From: Tomocerus qinae
Lineage: Eukaryota > Arthropoda > Collembola > Entomobryomorpha > Tomoceridae
Direction: 5' to 3'
DNA length: 64,000 nucleotides
Assembly: GCA_020055645.1 (NCBI GenBank)
Contig: CM034546.1
Coordinates: 106,644,875 to 106,708,874, forward strand
How positions within the stretch are numbered: the first letter of the stretch is position 1; every line of letters begins with the position of its first letter. Below, piece after piece: positions 41,172 through 52,952 of this stretch. Under the pieces are notes generated by a model. That model worked only from the letters and a program-made list of their open reading frames with translations, had not been told where the DNA came from and did no database searches. A program made the translations under genes and the position numbers.

Positions 41172-41634
41172 TTAAGGAGGGACTCCACGAACGCCTGCAT
41201 AGCAACCACAACCACACTGGCCTATCTAAATACATGTTAAAAAAATGTTTTACATCCGGCTTTATTCTTCCTGAAGGATAAGCCCGAATTTTATGGGACT
41301 TACATTTTTGGAATCCAGGAATATCCAGTAACAGATTCTATAATTCTGATGTTTAATATTGTTCCTTTAAATGGTTTTAAAAAAATCAAATTCCTAAAAA
41401 TGGAACAATTTAAAATTTCTTCAGGAATTTGATTTTTTTAAACTATTTAAAGGAACAATATCAAGCATCAGAATTATAGAATCTGTTACTGGATATTCCT
41501 GGATTCCAAATCTGCAAGTACCATCATAATCAACTGCTTGGTTCAGGAGGAATTTTGCCAAATGTAACGACAGTTTTAACATGCATTTTGATACTCCCTT
41601 GTGGTTGCTATGTATTTGTGGAGTCCATACTTAA
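41172..41634. mobile_element. TTAA-flanked fold-back element (MITE, about 455 bp)
   Basis: TTAA at 41172-41175 and again at 41631-41634 bracket an almost complete imperfect palindrome. The outer arms read TTAAGGAGGGACTCCAC on the left and TTAAGTATGGACTCCAC when the right end is reversed, with CATAGCAACCACAA next. The inner arms are long and similar, for example GGAATCCAGGAATATCC at about 41320 and its complement at about 41495, continuing through ATTGTTCC and AAATCAAATTCCT to the centre near 41405. The element has no coding capacity. TTAA target duplications are used by piggyBac-type transposases, so a piggyBac-like helper is possible, but the terminal bases are not the usual CCC/CCY of piggyBac. 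It lies about 390 bases left of the DIRS element. Confidence 0.8.
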
Positions 41635-42024
41635 GTCAAAAGACATGGGCAGCAACTTAGAGATTTATCCGGGCATCATTAACACAATACCGGTCTTGAT
41701 TCCAATGCAATGAAACACGAAAACAAAGGAAATATTTGTCTGATATCTCAAGCAGGGCTTTACATGTATCGTCATTGGTATTTCTACCAAATGAGTCATG
41801 CTTGAATTAAGAATAATTATTTGTGTGCAATATACATTAAGAGGAATTAGAGAGGAAATGTTTGTACATCATACACATATTAAATTAATATGACACTATT
41901 GGCACAATGTATGTTGTCACATACGTACAGCTATTTATATAATAAATTACATATTTGAGACACGTACACGATAATATCTGCGTAAACGATAGTGTACCCA
42001 CAGATGTGCATTTTGTATTATTTC
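41635..42024. other. Spacer between fold-back element and DIRS element
   Basis: About 390 AT-rich bases with no recognised feature. Confidence 0.5.
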
Positions 42025-42035
42025 AATTCTATTTC

Positions 42036-42176
42036 GGACGACTTATGGGAAGGGGTTATATTATATTACTAAGTAGTAGACCTCTACTTTCCGCGATAGA
42101 CCACACTATTTCAAAGAAAGAAAAGACGCGCCATTGCGCTTCCAATACAGCCTCTATCCACTCTAGAACGCCATTA
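42036..42176 (+). repeat. Left inverted terminal repeat of the DIRS element
   Basis: It begins GGACGACTTATGGGAAGGGG and ends near TCTAGAACGCCAT. Its reverse complement is found at 45789-45928 with no difference seen by eye. Confidence 0.9.
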
Positions 42177-42436
42177 CTTCTCTTTGTGTGATAGCAACCA
42201 CACGCAGCCTAATTATCCCTCCTGAAAAATCTTCAGTTTTCAGTTTTTACGAAGATATATCGGTAAATTCGGTGGGGTGGTATGTTTTTCTCATAAATAT
42301 TTGCAATTGTATGAAAATGTGATATTTGTATTATCCTTTACTCTTGTAAATAATATTGATATTACACGTGGTAGTAGTAAGGATATTTTGTCATTCATCA
42401 GAATTAATATTGACATTTATTAGAATCCCTACAGAC

Positions 42437-43591
42437 ATGAGCGGAAGACATCGAGATAGAAAACATCGTCATTATGAAGAAAGAAGTCATAACCGTCGTC
42501 ATCGAGATCGTCATTCCGAAACTGATCGCTCATCGCGTTCTACTCGACGATCTCGCAGCAGGAGCCCTACTCGAAGTCGGTCTCGTCATCGGTCAACCTA
42601 TTCAAGAAGTGAATCCTCATCCACTGGTATTTATAGGGAAATACTCAGTAGATTGGAAAAACTGGAGACCGAAAAACGAATTCAACTCGTCGAGTCGAAT
42701 TCAAAGCCCGTCCATCTCTTCGAGACGGACAAGGGTACTTTGACGAGAGACAGAGCAAGCAGTGCCGAATCTGACGATTCGTCATTACACAGTATCGCTT
42801 CGCGACACGGTGTTCCTGCTACCGACAAATCTGCTATCGACAATGATAGTCTGGAGCTACATATCTCTGTGGATGACGAGATATTGGAATCATTGGGAAG
42901 TGCTCCAGAGAAGAAAATAGAGTACGGCACCCCGCTGCATTCCGAGATCTTATCTCGTTGGAAACCGATTGTTGAGGACGGCCTAATGGCCGATGACCGT
43001 GCAAATATTTCCAAGAAATATCCGGTCCCGGAAAACTCAAAATTTCTCTCCGTACCAAAGCTAAACGTAGAGTTTGATGGCTTTCTTCAAAACGATTCCA
43101 AGAAGAAGGATGATCAAATGGCCCAAATTCATTCACAAGTCTCAATAGCGGTTTCAGCTTTAGGTTCTGGTTTGAATTTAATGCTAGCCCTTCAAAATCA
43201 AAAAGATTTTAAAGACATTTATCGCTCCTTGGGCGATTCAGGACGTTTACTTTGTGACCTACATCACAATTTGTCCTTTAAGCGACGTTCAGCTTTGTTA
43301 CCAAGCTTAAAGCAAGGTATGAGAAAAGCAGCGGAATCTGGGCTAGTAGATGAGTATCTCTTTGGAGCTGATCTTACTCAACGTATTAAAACAGCAAAAG
43401 AGATCGAAAAATCGGCTTTGGATTTACAGGAGAAATCTAAACCTAACACCAGAACAAGCAACAATAGTGGATCGAAAAATCCTCGCACATCCACAACAGC
43501 AAATTCGGAGTCTTTAAACTTCAAACGCCCGTCGCAGCCGAAACCCTATCGTCAGTACGGCGGGCAGAAGAAAACAAGCTATCGCAAATAG
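42437..43591 (+). other. DIRS gag-like protein part
   Basis: A long open frame starting MSGRHRDRKHRHYEERSHNR. The N-terminus is Arg/Ser-rich (RSRS-type repeats, residues about 10-70), followed by a mixed acidic and helical body and a basic C-terminus (KPYRQYGGQKK). DIRS gag-like proteins commonly have such Arg/Ser-rich regions. The frame looks whole. It belongs to the element and is not a host splicing factor, because it lies between the element's inverted repeats and ahead of its polymerase part. Confidence 0.75.
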
Positions 43592-43607
43592 CTTCAGATC
43601 AGGTAAT

Positions 43608-44490
43608 AATTCCAAGAAGGCTACTCCAGTAGTTTTAGGTCGGTTACAAGGGTACAGGGTGCCGGTTAACAGTCAGCCTAAACAAATTTATGTCTCTGGT
43701 GAGCCAGAATTAAGTCCTACAGAAACGACGAAGATGCAAGCGTCTATCAATGATCTTCTCTCAAAAGGGGCTATTGAATTATGCTCTATGAATGAAATTA
43801 TTTCTAACAATGAAATTATTTCTTACTACTTTCTTGTTCCCAAGAAAAACGGAAACTCTAGGTTTATAATAAACCTAAAAAATCTTAATAATTTCATTGA
43901 CCCTCCTCACTTTAAGTTGACAGATGTTCCATCTGCAATGCAACTAGTGAGAAGGGCTATATGGCAACTACCGACCTTCAAGATGCCTATTTTTTAATAT
44001 CTCGTTTACGTAATTAATTCAAAATGTTACGAGATCAGTATCACCACAGGAAAAAGGAAAGAGATTGCGAAGAACGTAGAACGTTTTATTAATAGCACAT
44101 GTTGCACAATAAGAGATTTTGCGCAACTGATAGGCCAACTTATTTCAGTCCGCTATGCCTTTTCTTTTTGTATATTGTATACTAAAAATTTTGGAAAAGA
44201 AAATGCGATGCTTTGCGAAAGTCTGATAACGATTTCGACACTGTCATAAAATAAAGTGGCCAATCTAAGTAGGATTTGAATTGGAATTTGGTATCGGCCC
44301 TATTAGAAACGACTGTTTTCAATGGGTAATTTTTACGGATGCTCACATTCCGGATGGGGAGCTGTTCGTAATGGCATCACATCCTAGTGGCCATCACAGC
44401 ATTGGTATCCTCTTTTTGCTAAGTTAGCAAAAGACAGATGGTTAATATTTTCATCAAGTGAAGATCTTTTATTATCTCCATTTAGCACAA
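43608..44490 (+). pseudogene. DIRS reverse transcriptase/RNase H remnant
   Basis: The frame at 43659-43997 carries reverse-transcriptase features: GAIELC, FLVPKKNGNSRFIINLKNLN and HFKLTDVPSAM, as in DIRS and other retroelement polymerases. Sequence further right resembles the RNase H-side region only loosely. This part of the element is decayed. Confidence 0.7.
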
Positions 44491-44494
44491 GACA

Positions 44495-45505
44495 TTGAAT
44501 AGCGGACCAACTTTCCCTGGTGGCAGTGAAGTTATCCTACAAGCATTTATAAGGAAACAAGTTCCTATCGATAGTGCTAGAATAATGATCGAGTCTTTGT
44601 CAAGTTCATCGCTAAAGCAGTACTCTTCAGCTCTAAAAGGTTGGTGGGAGTATAACAGTGGAAAAGAACCACTCGTTTTTTATCCTGACTTTTCAGATGT
44701 CATCACTTTTCTGAAGAAAAAATTAGATGGTGGTTGTAGCTATGCTACCTTAAACACAACTCGCTCTGCGCTGTCTCTTATTCTACCAACTACAAATAAC
44801 CAACCATTTGGTGAAGATCTCCGAATAAAAAGATTGTTAAAAGCGGCTTCTAAGATTAGGCCTCCACAATCACGGTATCAAACCTTGTGGGACCCAGCGG
44901 TAGTTATCAAGGAAATTACTGCTTGGTATCCTCTGAACACAATTTCCTTAGAGAAGCTTTCTTATAAACTTTCTTTATTACTCGCTTTGGCTACCGCCCA
45001 TAGAGTCCAGTCATTTGCCTTAATGAAATTAGAAAACATTAAAGAAACACCAAATGGCATCGATATTTTGATTACTGATCGAATCAAAACCTCGGGCATT
45101 GGCAGACCGCAGCCCTGCCTCTGCCTGCCACGTTTTACGTCCCATCCTGAACTTTGTGTTGCCACAACCCTACAAGAATACCTGTTGAGAACAGAAAATA
45201 TCAGAGGAAATGTCTCAAATGTGTTAATAGGTCTGAAGAAGCCACATAAAGCTGTTTCGTCACAAACTATCTCTCGATGGATAAAGCACGCTTTGGGTTT
45301 ATGTGGAGTTGACATTTCAATATTCTCAGCACATAGCACACGCCATGTCGCCACATCTACGGCGTCGAAAAACGGCGTAGATTTGAACGTCATTCGGAAG
45401 ACTGCCGGTTGGACACCGAATTCAATGGTGTTCGCAAAGTTCTACAATCGGCCTATAGCCTACAATACTGACTTTGCACAATCGGTGTTACTTTCTACTG
45501 TATAG
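44495..45505 (+). other. DIRS tyrosine recombinase part
   Basis: Open frame of 336 codons with a phage-integrase-type catalytic core. The first arginine lies in ATAHRVQSFALMKLENI, the HxxR box is AHSTRHVATSTASKNG, and after VIRKTAGWTPNSMVFAKFYN the final tyrosine is the one in KFYN. This is the enzyme DIRS elements use in place of a DDE integrase. The frame looks whole; whether it is active is not known. Confidence 0.85.
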
Positions 45506-45596
45506 CTCATGTCAAGTATAACATTCATAGAATAATATACAATAATGCTACCATTTTTGGAACTCGTGTAATATTGTTTGCATGTTATTTGAACAT

Positions 45597-45714
45597 CTAC
45601 TTAGTAATATAATATAACCCCGACCATAAGTCGTCCGAAATAGAATTAAACAATTAAACGAACACATGATGTTCGATTGTAATTCTATGAGGACGACTTA
45701 TGGGAAGGGGTTAT
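45597..45714. repeat. Internal complementary region of the DIRS element
   Basis: The first part (CTACTTAGTAATATAATATA onward to GAAATAGAATT) is the complement of the left end. The second part (AATTAAACAATTAAACG onward through GGACGACTTATGGGAAGGGG) is the complement of the right end. This junction layout is specific to DIRS elements and serves as the template for circularisation in the known mechanism. Confidence 0.88.
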
Positions 45715-45788
45715 ACCCACCCTGCCCATCAAAAAGTATTTTTTAAAAGAAATACAACCCCTTTTTTCATGCAAACATCTTTGAAATT

Positions 45789-45928
45789 AATGGCGTTCTA
45801 GAGTGGATAGAGGCTGTATTGGAAGCGCAATGGCGCGTCTTTTCTTTCTTTGAAATAGTGTGGTCTATCGCGGAAAGTAGAGGTCTACTACTTAGTAATA
45901 TAATATAACCCCTTCCCATAAGTCGTCC
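45789..45928 (-). repeat. Right inverted terminal repeat of the DIRS element
   Basis: Reverse complement of 42036-42176. The element extends about 47 bases further right (to about 45975) through a terminal extension that also appears, complemented, in the internal complementary region. Confidence 0.9.
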
Positions 45929-45975
45929 TCATAGAATTACAATCGAACATCATGTGTTCGTTTAATTGTTTAATT

Positions 45976-48246
45976 TCTGTAATATTATACGTGTTTATAT
46001 AAGGTTAAATCGGGTATTCAAAAATACATCTAATACTTATTTGCATGCATACATAACTTTCATATCAAAATGAGTAACTGGATTACGGTAGCAAATTACC
46101 AAATGGTTGTAGGATGTCAGTATGGAAATGATAGGTACAATAAAAAGAGTTGTTGGTAAACATATAAGTGAAGTTGTTTCATAGATTGGCACTTGACATA
46201 TATATCGAATTTATATTATGTGATATCCACTGCGATAAGAAGTGTGCAGTAGACAATGTGAAACTTGGCATGATCCCACATTTTGGCTCATTAAGACCAA
46301 AACAACAATCTGATCAAATTGATAATCTGAATAAGCTGATGTAATGTGAAAGGTAAATTCTATGGGTTATGCTTACATTATGCTCCCATCATCACAAAGG
46401 TCATATAAAAATTGCAAATCGGTTTATTAGATTAAATGGTTTTAGTTTTTGCTGCAGTCATTACTTTCTTTTCAAGAGGTCAATGTAAAGATGCAGTGAA
46501 AACTTGAATGCCTTTTTTATAGATTTGATGTCTTGTCTGGTCGACTTTAATCGATATTTGCACTTTTACAAAAGTTACCTGTTAAAAGATACGCTTCAAT
46601 TCCTTTACCAAAGCTGCTATACCTTTGCAATATTGAAATACAGTCCAATTATGCAGATAGAAATGCTTATTTGTTATTGTATGCAAACCTTATATATAAA
46701 CTCTACCACCATATACATTATAGACCCGTTTGGATATGATATTCACTGCACAAGTGTCGATAATTAAAATGATATGTTACTTCTGGTCTCCTTTATGAAG
46801 TTGCAATCTCCAGTTTTTTTCCGACAATTATCTATCGAACTTTAATTTCTTTAAAAAAAGTCAATTCAAATGGTTAATGTCAAGAACAAGAGAATATTTT
46901 TATTTGCCTTGTGACAAGAATGAAGATAGTTGACCAATCAAGCTCATTTATGCACTATTCAAGAATCAATTTGCACCATGTTAATTGCACAAGCATACAA
47001 CTGACCAGGCACGTATCCAGAAATTTGGTCAAGGGGGGGCGGAACCAAAAATGATGGCAAAAATAAGACATATTCGCGCGAAGCGCGAAAATTTTTTTTT
47101 CAATTTTGGCCTTTTTTGGAAAAAATCCTCTCTTTTTCTCAGGTTTAGGGGGGGCGCTGCGCCCCCCACGCCCCCCTACTGGATACGTGCTTGCAACTGA
47201 CACATCATCAAAGAAAAGCAGCAAATAAACTACCGCATTGCCGGCGCCTTGTCTTCCGTATAAACAATATATTGCTACATAAATTGCTGAGTGATTTTTA
47301 TTTAATTGAGGAGAAAGTAAGGACTTTAGCGAGTTTATTTTATAGTAAGTACACACCTCAGTTAGCTCTCGCTGATTGATTTACTTTTTAGATTGAAAAT
47401 GTATTGTTTGTCAAAAGGTACAAAAGATAATGCTATACCATGCAGAGTCACTGACAAATGAGTTAATAAGATCTATTGACATTTGTTTTGTACTTGCTAC
47501 TACAGATAACAAAAGTATAACTACAATAATTTATACGACTACATGTATCTGAAAACCAGCAGTAACTTTAGAAAACACTAATAATAATTGACATGTAATA
47601 TTTATGCATCGCTATCGATTTAGAAAACTCAAAAGTAAGGTTAAGGAATTTGAAAAGGATAAATTATAAGTGACCATGCATTATGGTGTAAGGCACTCCT
47701 TTTATGATCTTACGAGCTAGCCATTTGTATCAGAAAATAACAAGTAAAATTAACATTACACGTAATTAACATTAGTATGAACACTGAACACTTTATCAAC
47801 TTGACACACGACTATTACAGTTGTAGCTTAGACCTTGTATGATAATTTGGATAATTACAGTGTAGTTATTTATTGCGCCATAATTTCTATTTACCTTATC
47901 GCGTGTGACAAAGTAACACAGGTATATTTTTATTTGCATTCTAGAGGTTCATGAATAATATGAGAAGTAGTTTTATGTAATTTATTCTTTGACACTTGAT
48001 AATTTACTTCGACTTTTGTCACCAATTGCATCGATAACACAATAATTGTATTCACTTACAAAATTGGATTATAAATTGTTTACACAGGAATTTTTAAATT
48101 AATATCTTCACCTAAATATGACACTATCTTTCAGTTTCACTACTAATTAATTTTGACTGCATGCATATTTTGACGAGAAAAAAAATTATTTCACACTTAA
48201 CACAATTATAAAATACTCCAACTTATGGGATAACCAATATCCACAA
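45976..48246. other. Intergenic region with one small hAT-type MITE
   Basis: AT-rich spacer between the DIRS element and the 3' end of the nardilysin-like gene. Only the MITE at 47006-47193 is recognisable. Short frames here have no support. Confidence 0.5.
47006..47193. mobile_element. Non-autonomous hAT-type MITE, 188 bp
   Basis: Terminal inverted repeats CAGGCACGTATCCAG (left) and CAAGCACGTATCCAG (right, reversed) differ at one base. The element is flanked by a perfect 8-bp duplication CAACTGAC at 46998-47005 and 47194-47201. An 8-bp target duplication with CAG-type ends is the hAT signature. Inside are G-runs (GGGGGGGC), the palindrome CGCGCGAAGCGCG and a closing GGGGGCGCTGCGCCCCC hairpin. 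The base composition contrasts sharply with the surrounding AT-rich DNA. Similar G-run and TATCCAG-ended repeats occur in many invertebrates. Confidence 0.85.
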
Positions 48247-51200
48247 CTAGCGGAAAACTGTGTCGTGATATTCGGAAATATCAGAAATAAAGTAGTCAGC
48301 AGGTGGTTTACCTTTACCGACTTTACTATTTAGATCTATCTGAGCAAACTCCACAAGTGGATTATCTCCTTCCACCCATTCCAAGCTTTGACAAATAGGG
48401 CAATCACAATTTTTTGGTTTGGATTTGGAACCTTTTTTTGCAGATGATATTATTTGAACTGAAAGTTTCTTCAGTGCACTAGTGAATCTGTTTCCGTTGG
48501 CAGGAACACGGTTAGAGACGTTTTGCTGGTACCATGACTTGACCTCATCCAATGAAATATAGGTCGTATTTTCCAAGTGTGCCTAAGTTCAAAATAAGTT
48601 TTAAAGTGACAACAAGGTAATTCACATGTAAAAGCATAAAAAATAAAAGTTCTAACTCCTAACATACTTTGCGTAAAGTGTCATTGTATTCCTTATCCGT
48701 CATTTGGCTCAAGTGCTCATTGAAGAAGGTAATTAAAAAATTGTCAACTCTCTTACTGACATGACAAGGCGTGTGTTTTGATCTTGGCGTTGTAATATCG
48801 ATATAAAATATCACGGGCAATCTAATATTTTGTGGACCTCCACTATACAACGAATAGCCCAATTGCTCGTTTGTTCTTAATTCCTGAAATACTCTACCTC
48901 TCATCAGATGAGTAACAATCTTGGCGATTGCATAATCTCGACGTCCAGATGCTGCCAATTGGTATAGGTTTACAACCCTGTTATTTTCATCAGCAAAGTC
49001 TTCAGGATGCTTTCGACGTATCCGCACAACTCTGTCATCATCGGCTAAACTGAAGGCAGCTGGAATATGATTTGTAGAATCATTTTTCATGGGTTCATAC
49101 TCCATTTGACCAATTAAAGCCTCAATGTATTTGACGTTCTCCTTAGAAATATTTCCTTCCATTACTGCAACAATTTTCATAGAAGCTCTAAATTTTGAGA
49201 TAAAGTTTTCGAACTCTTCCGGAGCAATATCGTCAGGAGTCAAATCTGAGTCAATTTCATTGACGTGATCTGCAGTAGTAATTCTTTGCAACAAGGCCCT
49301 AAGGAGAAAAGTAAAACACTGCATTATTACTTTGAAATGTATAGAGTATGTATGTATGGGTTTGTGGAGGATATAGTAGCAGAATTTCAGAAACGTACGT
49401 GAGTAAATGTGAGTTGCTGTTTAATGTCTCGTTATAGTGATTCATCTCGGACGTTTTCAATTGTTCGAAGATATTTTTCTGGATTTTTGTACTGTTTTGT
49501 TTTGAGAATCCCTTACAAAAAGACTTGACTATTTCTGGCATGAATTCACTGAATCCAACTACTTGAAGATAAATTATTGAATACTTTGAGTTAAATGTTT
49601 GGCAGTTTACAGAGGAAGATAATCCGGATCTTGAAGCGCAAGATACATCGCAATCCATCGCCAACGATATATTATTGCAAAGCATACTCAGCATATAAGG
49701 CCTAGAAATGTAAATACAAATAAATTGCAAAAATATACTTAATTTTTAACTATAATATATACAATATCCGTTACAGAGTACATACTCAAGTGGTAATTTG
49801 CAATCTTTGGTGGAAATCAAGCTGATTTGAATAAACGCCTTTGGTATCGTTAACCCCTCTATCGCTCTGTGTTCCAGGTGCAGTTTCGGCTTCCAAACTT
49901 ATAAATGGTAAAAAAAATATGAATTAACAAATAAAATGCATGTTCGCGAGGTGTGCATATTTTTCTCTTTATCTAGCCCTACTATAACAATAATAATAAG
50001 TACATTATTAGTTTGCACATTACTGTGTTTTACTATATAAAATACCTCTATAAGGTTTTGTGTAGTCTTCTATTTCAAATCGATCGGTCACATAAGGATT
50101 CTCCGCAGGAAATCGTAGGTGGAAGTTTACGTTACTCTTAAATTCTTTAGGAATACTACTCACATTATATGGAAAGTTCGTGTAGGGCAAGGACTTCTGT
50201 GTTTTTCCAGTCAATTCCGTTACATGTTGAATGAACAAAGTTTCTTCAGCCTTAATGGACTTGATGAGGTCAGAGAAAACTTTGTTGTCAAACTCATCTT
50301 GGAAAAGTAATTGTGAGTTAAATATATCTTTTCCCGTTGGACTGTTAATAAGACTTCGGGCCCCAAAATGGGTATTATTTAGAGGAGAACCATCGCCAAT
50401 GTGATCATAATTAGCCTCAGCTGCTTTTCTTAACTCCTCCCACACTCTCTGTTTGCTTTCTAATGGAGCTTTACGAATCACGTCAATGTACGCAAAAACG
50501 GATTGAACAACCTTGGACATAAATGGTTGAAACCAAAGTTAGAATAAGAACATCGAATGATTTCATTTAAAAAATACTCACTTTATTAACGTGCCTCACT
50601 CCTTCTGGTGTTAGAGCGAACAACGAGAAATACAATGTGGCATATCTATTTTGAAATTCGTCCGATTTATAACTGTCAGAATACAATTTGTAGATCAAGC
50701 CTCTGTGAACAAACAAGATGTTGCATTAGTTGATATTGAAAACTGTAATGAAATCTTTAATGTATATAGAAGATAACTGTAGTAGTACAAGCTAGAACTC
50801 ACTGTTGATGTAAATAATGCTTCAGGCTTCCTTCTCTTCCATCATTCATAACCGCTGTCAAAACTTCTAAAGGTTTAGCATCAAAGTTTTTCCATACTTC
50901 AGGAGGAAATTGCCACACTAAACATAACTAAAATAGGAATGTTTTTACATATACTTATCCATATACACAATGCATTATTATTATTATTTTTATATTTACA
51001 TCAACTATCCATATATAATTTCTTACAGTAGGTTCTCCTTTCAATTTGTACAACTTGGTGAATTCAAATGTATAGTAAGGTTTCAGATCCTCAGTCTTTG
51101 GTTTATTAACTACTTTGCCCGCCGGAATGTTGCTCATATATTTCTAAAATCCGATTAAAATTATTTTACTTTTAATACAAAATTTGAAGTCTTGGAAATT

Positions 51201-52417
51201 GAATCATTAGCAATAGTAGTACAGATATCTTTAGAAACACCTACCTCTACAAGTTCTTGCAGAGAATCCAATTGTGCCGTACTTTGAATTGCAAATGTCA
51301 TTTTATTGCCCACATAATGTTCTTTGTGAAACGCCTGAAGACTTGACTTAAGATTTCCTTTCAGAGTAGTGGCATTTCCGCATATAAAAGAATTCAGTGG
51401 ATGTTTTTCAGGTAGGGTTTGTTTGATTATATCAACCATTTGATTAATTTGATCATTTTTTCTCAAATAAAATTCTGGAAAACAAAAATAAAAGATTATA
51501 TTATATCTACGTGCACGTATTAATAGAATTAGGCAATCATTCTTGGAGCAGCAATGTATGAAATCAAATTAGATTAAACATCTTACCACTATCTACAGAA
51601 TGAACTTCTCGCTCAGCACAATTTGCGTCGAAAGATGGGTAAGTCACAATATTAGAAAAAATGTCTAAAGCAGTAGGCAAAAAGTTCGGATCGACTGAAC
51701 ACTGGTAAGCAGTGCTGAGTATCTGAGTGTAGGCGTTAACATGATCGCCGAAGCTCTGTAATAGTGAACCATTTGTTGCTTTAACCCTGAGCCATTATTA
51801 TTAAAATCTGTCATTTTATACAATTCCTATATATGATGATGATACCTTAATAAAATTCATGTATTCTCCTTCTCCTGGATATTTTCTAGATCCGTAATGG
51901 AGCATATGTTCTGTGAAATGAGCCATTCCTTGACAATTTCGAGGGTCATCAGCCCCACCTGCTTGAATGATGAGACAGAACGCTGCCCGCGTTTCGACTT
52001 TCTCTTCTGTCGCCATGTTCAATCCATTGCTTTCAGCTAATCCTTCGCATGCAAATGAAGAACAGCATCCTGTCGTTTTCAATCTCTTGGCTATGCAAAT
52101 AAAAGAAGCAAAACACTAAAACTCCAGAAAAATTCCTAATTATAACTACCATTCCCCCTTAATAATGTGAATATAATAATACCTCCTTCGTTGTAAGATT
52201 TTTGAGCCCATAGTGGATTGTTGTTTTTTCTGCTATCACTGATCAGCAAGCAACGTAGACCATTGTCCAGTTGAATAAGCCGGTAATTCTTGCTATCTGA
52301 ATTCGATTTTTCTGGGGATGGAAGCCTGGTAGCCTTTGGATTATATCTCCGATGTTTGGAAGATGGGGTTTCGGAGTCGCCGTTACCGTTCTCGTCGTTA
52401 CCTTTTCTCTTAACCAT
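48247..52417 (-). CDS. Nardilysin-like M16 zinc metallopeptidase
   Basis: Twelve exons join in frame into 1029 residues: 52417-52183, 52090-51846, 51755-51587, 51474-51245, 51143-51027, 50927-50803, 50702-50582, 50511-50046, 49897-49786, 49701-49399, 49298-48668 and 48582-48247. The inverted zinc motif HFTEH is at 136-140. Exactly 76 residues later comes E217, the third zinc ligand, in REVHSVDSE; its codon is split by intron 3, which confirms the splice model. The N-terminal YRLIQLDNGLRCLLISD and the later GNATTLK match nardilysin more than insulin-degrading enzyme. The distal half has ELRTNEQLGYSLYSGG, the conserved M16 substrate-site region, and the C-terminus is KPPADYFISDISEY. Nardilysins cleave before arginine in dibasic peptides and act mostly in the cytosol or at the cell surface. 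The long acidic insert of vertebrate nardilysin is missing here, with only a short basic/polar N-terminus. Active-site residues are intact. Confidence 0.9.
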
Positions 52418-52952
52418 TTTGACTGATATGGAACAATTGCTTAATGTTTCAAAAATGGGACAGAAGATGTGTATAAATATTAATTATTTATTATAGATAG
52501 TATGAAAAAATGGTATTCCAGAAAAGAGAGGAGATTAAAAATATGCGTGTGACAAATTGCCTGATTAGAACTGAAATGAAACATTTTCTTCTAAAATAAT
52601 AGCAAGAAAAAAATCATGACTCCGGATAAAAATCCCTTGATTGTTTTTCCGGAATGAAAATAACTAGGAGTAATTTCTTAGGCGACAGGAATAATTTTAA
52701 TTGACATGGTTCTTTTATTTTACAACATATTACTAAGGTTATCGCCAAGCTTAGGATATTAGAGGTGGAGTATGGCATTGGCTGTGGTCTGGAACACTAC
52801 TAATGCAGATTATGATCTACATAATTGCATACAGGAAGAATCTAGGTGACTCCAACAACTCGACTTTGACAAGCCTAAAACACGCAGAAATAATTAGCAA
52901 TTTAAACAGTCAAAAAGTCGGAAATAAAGATTTGATAATAATTTATTATTTG
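52418..52952. other. Short intergenic spacer upstream of the nardilysin-like gene
   Basis: About 535 AT-rich bases between two minus-strand genes. It should hold the nardilysin-like promoter and the 3' end of the small secreted protein gene. No motif is clear. Confidence 0.5.

Larger units (their letters stand above)
42025..45975 (+). mobile_element. DIRS-type tyrosine-recombinase retrotransposon (broken copy)
   Basis: The element is about 3.95 kb. It has the diagnostic DIRS architecture: inverted terminal repeats (42036-42176 and 45789-45928, identical by eye over 140 bases), an internal complementary region at 45597-45714 that joins the complements of both ends, and three coding parts in order, gag-like, reverse transcriptase/RNase H and tyrosine recombinase. 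AATT occurs at both outer ends with no other target duplication, as expected for recombinase-mediated insertion. Identical terminal repeats suggest a fairly young insertion. The copy is broken, with several breaks in the polymerase region, while the gag-like and recombinase frames are long and open. The family replicates through a circular intermediate that uses the internal complementary region. Confidence 0.9.

Noticed and set aside
42437-42650. Arg/Ser-rich N-terminus taken as a host SR splicing protein
   Set aside because: It lies within the DIRS boundaries, has no RNA-recognition motif and continues as a retroelement gag-like protein.
42682-43145. Minus-strand frames inside the DIRS element
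   Set aside because: Antisense shadows of the gag-like frame.
44962-45393. 143-codon minus-strand frame
   Set aside because: Antisense shadow of the tyrosine recombinase frame.
46955-47356. 133-codon minus-strand frame with Gly/Arg-rich segment
   Set aside because: The Gly/Arg/Pro-rich part comes from the G-runs of the hAT MITE, so it is not a gene.
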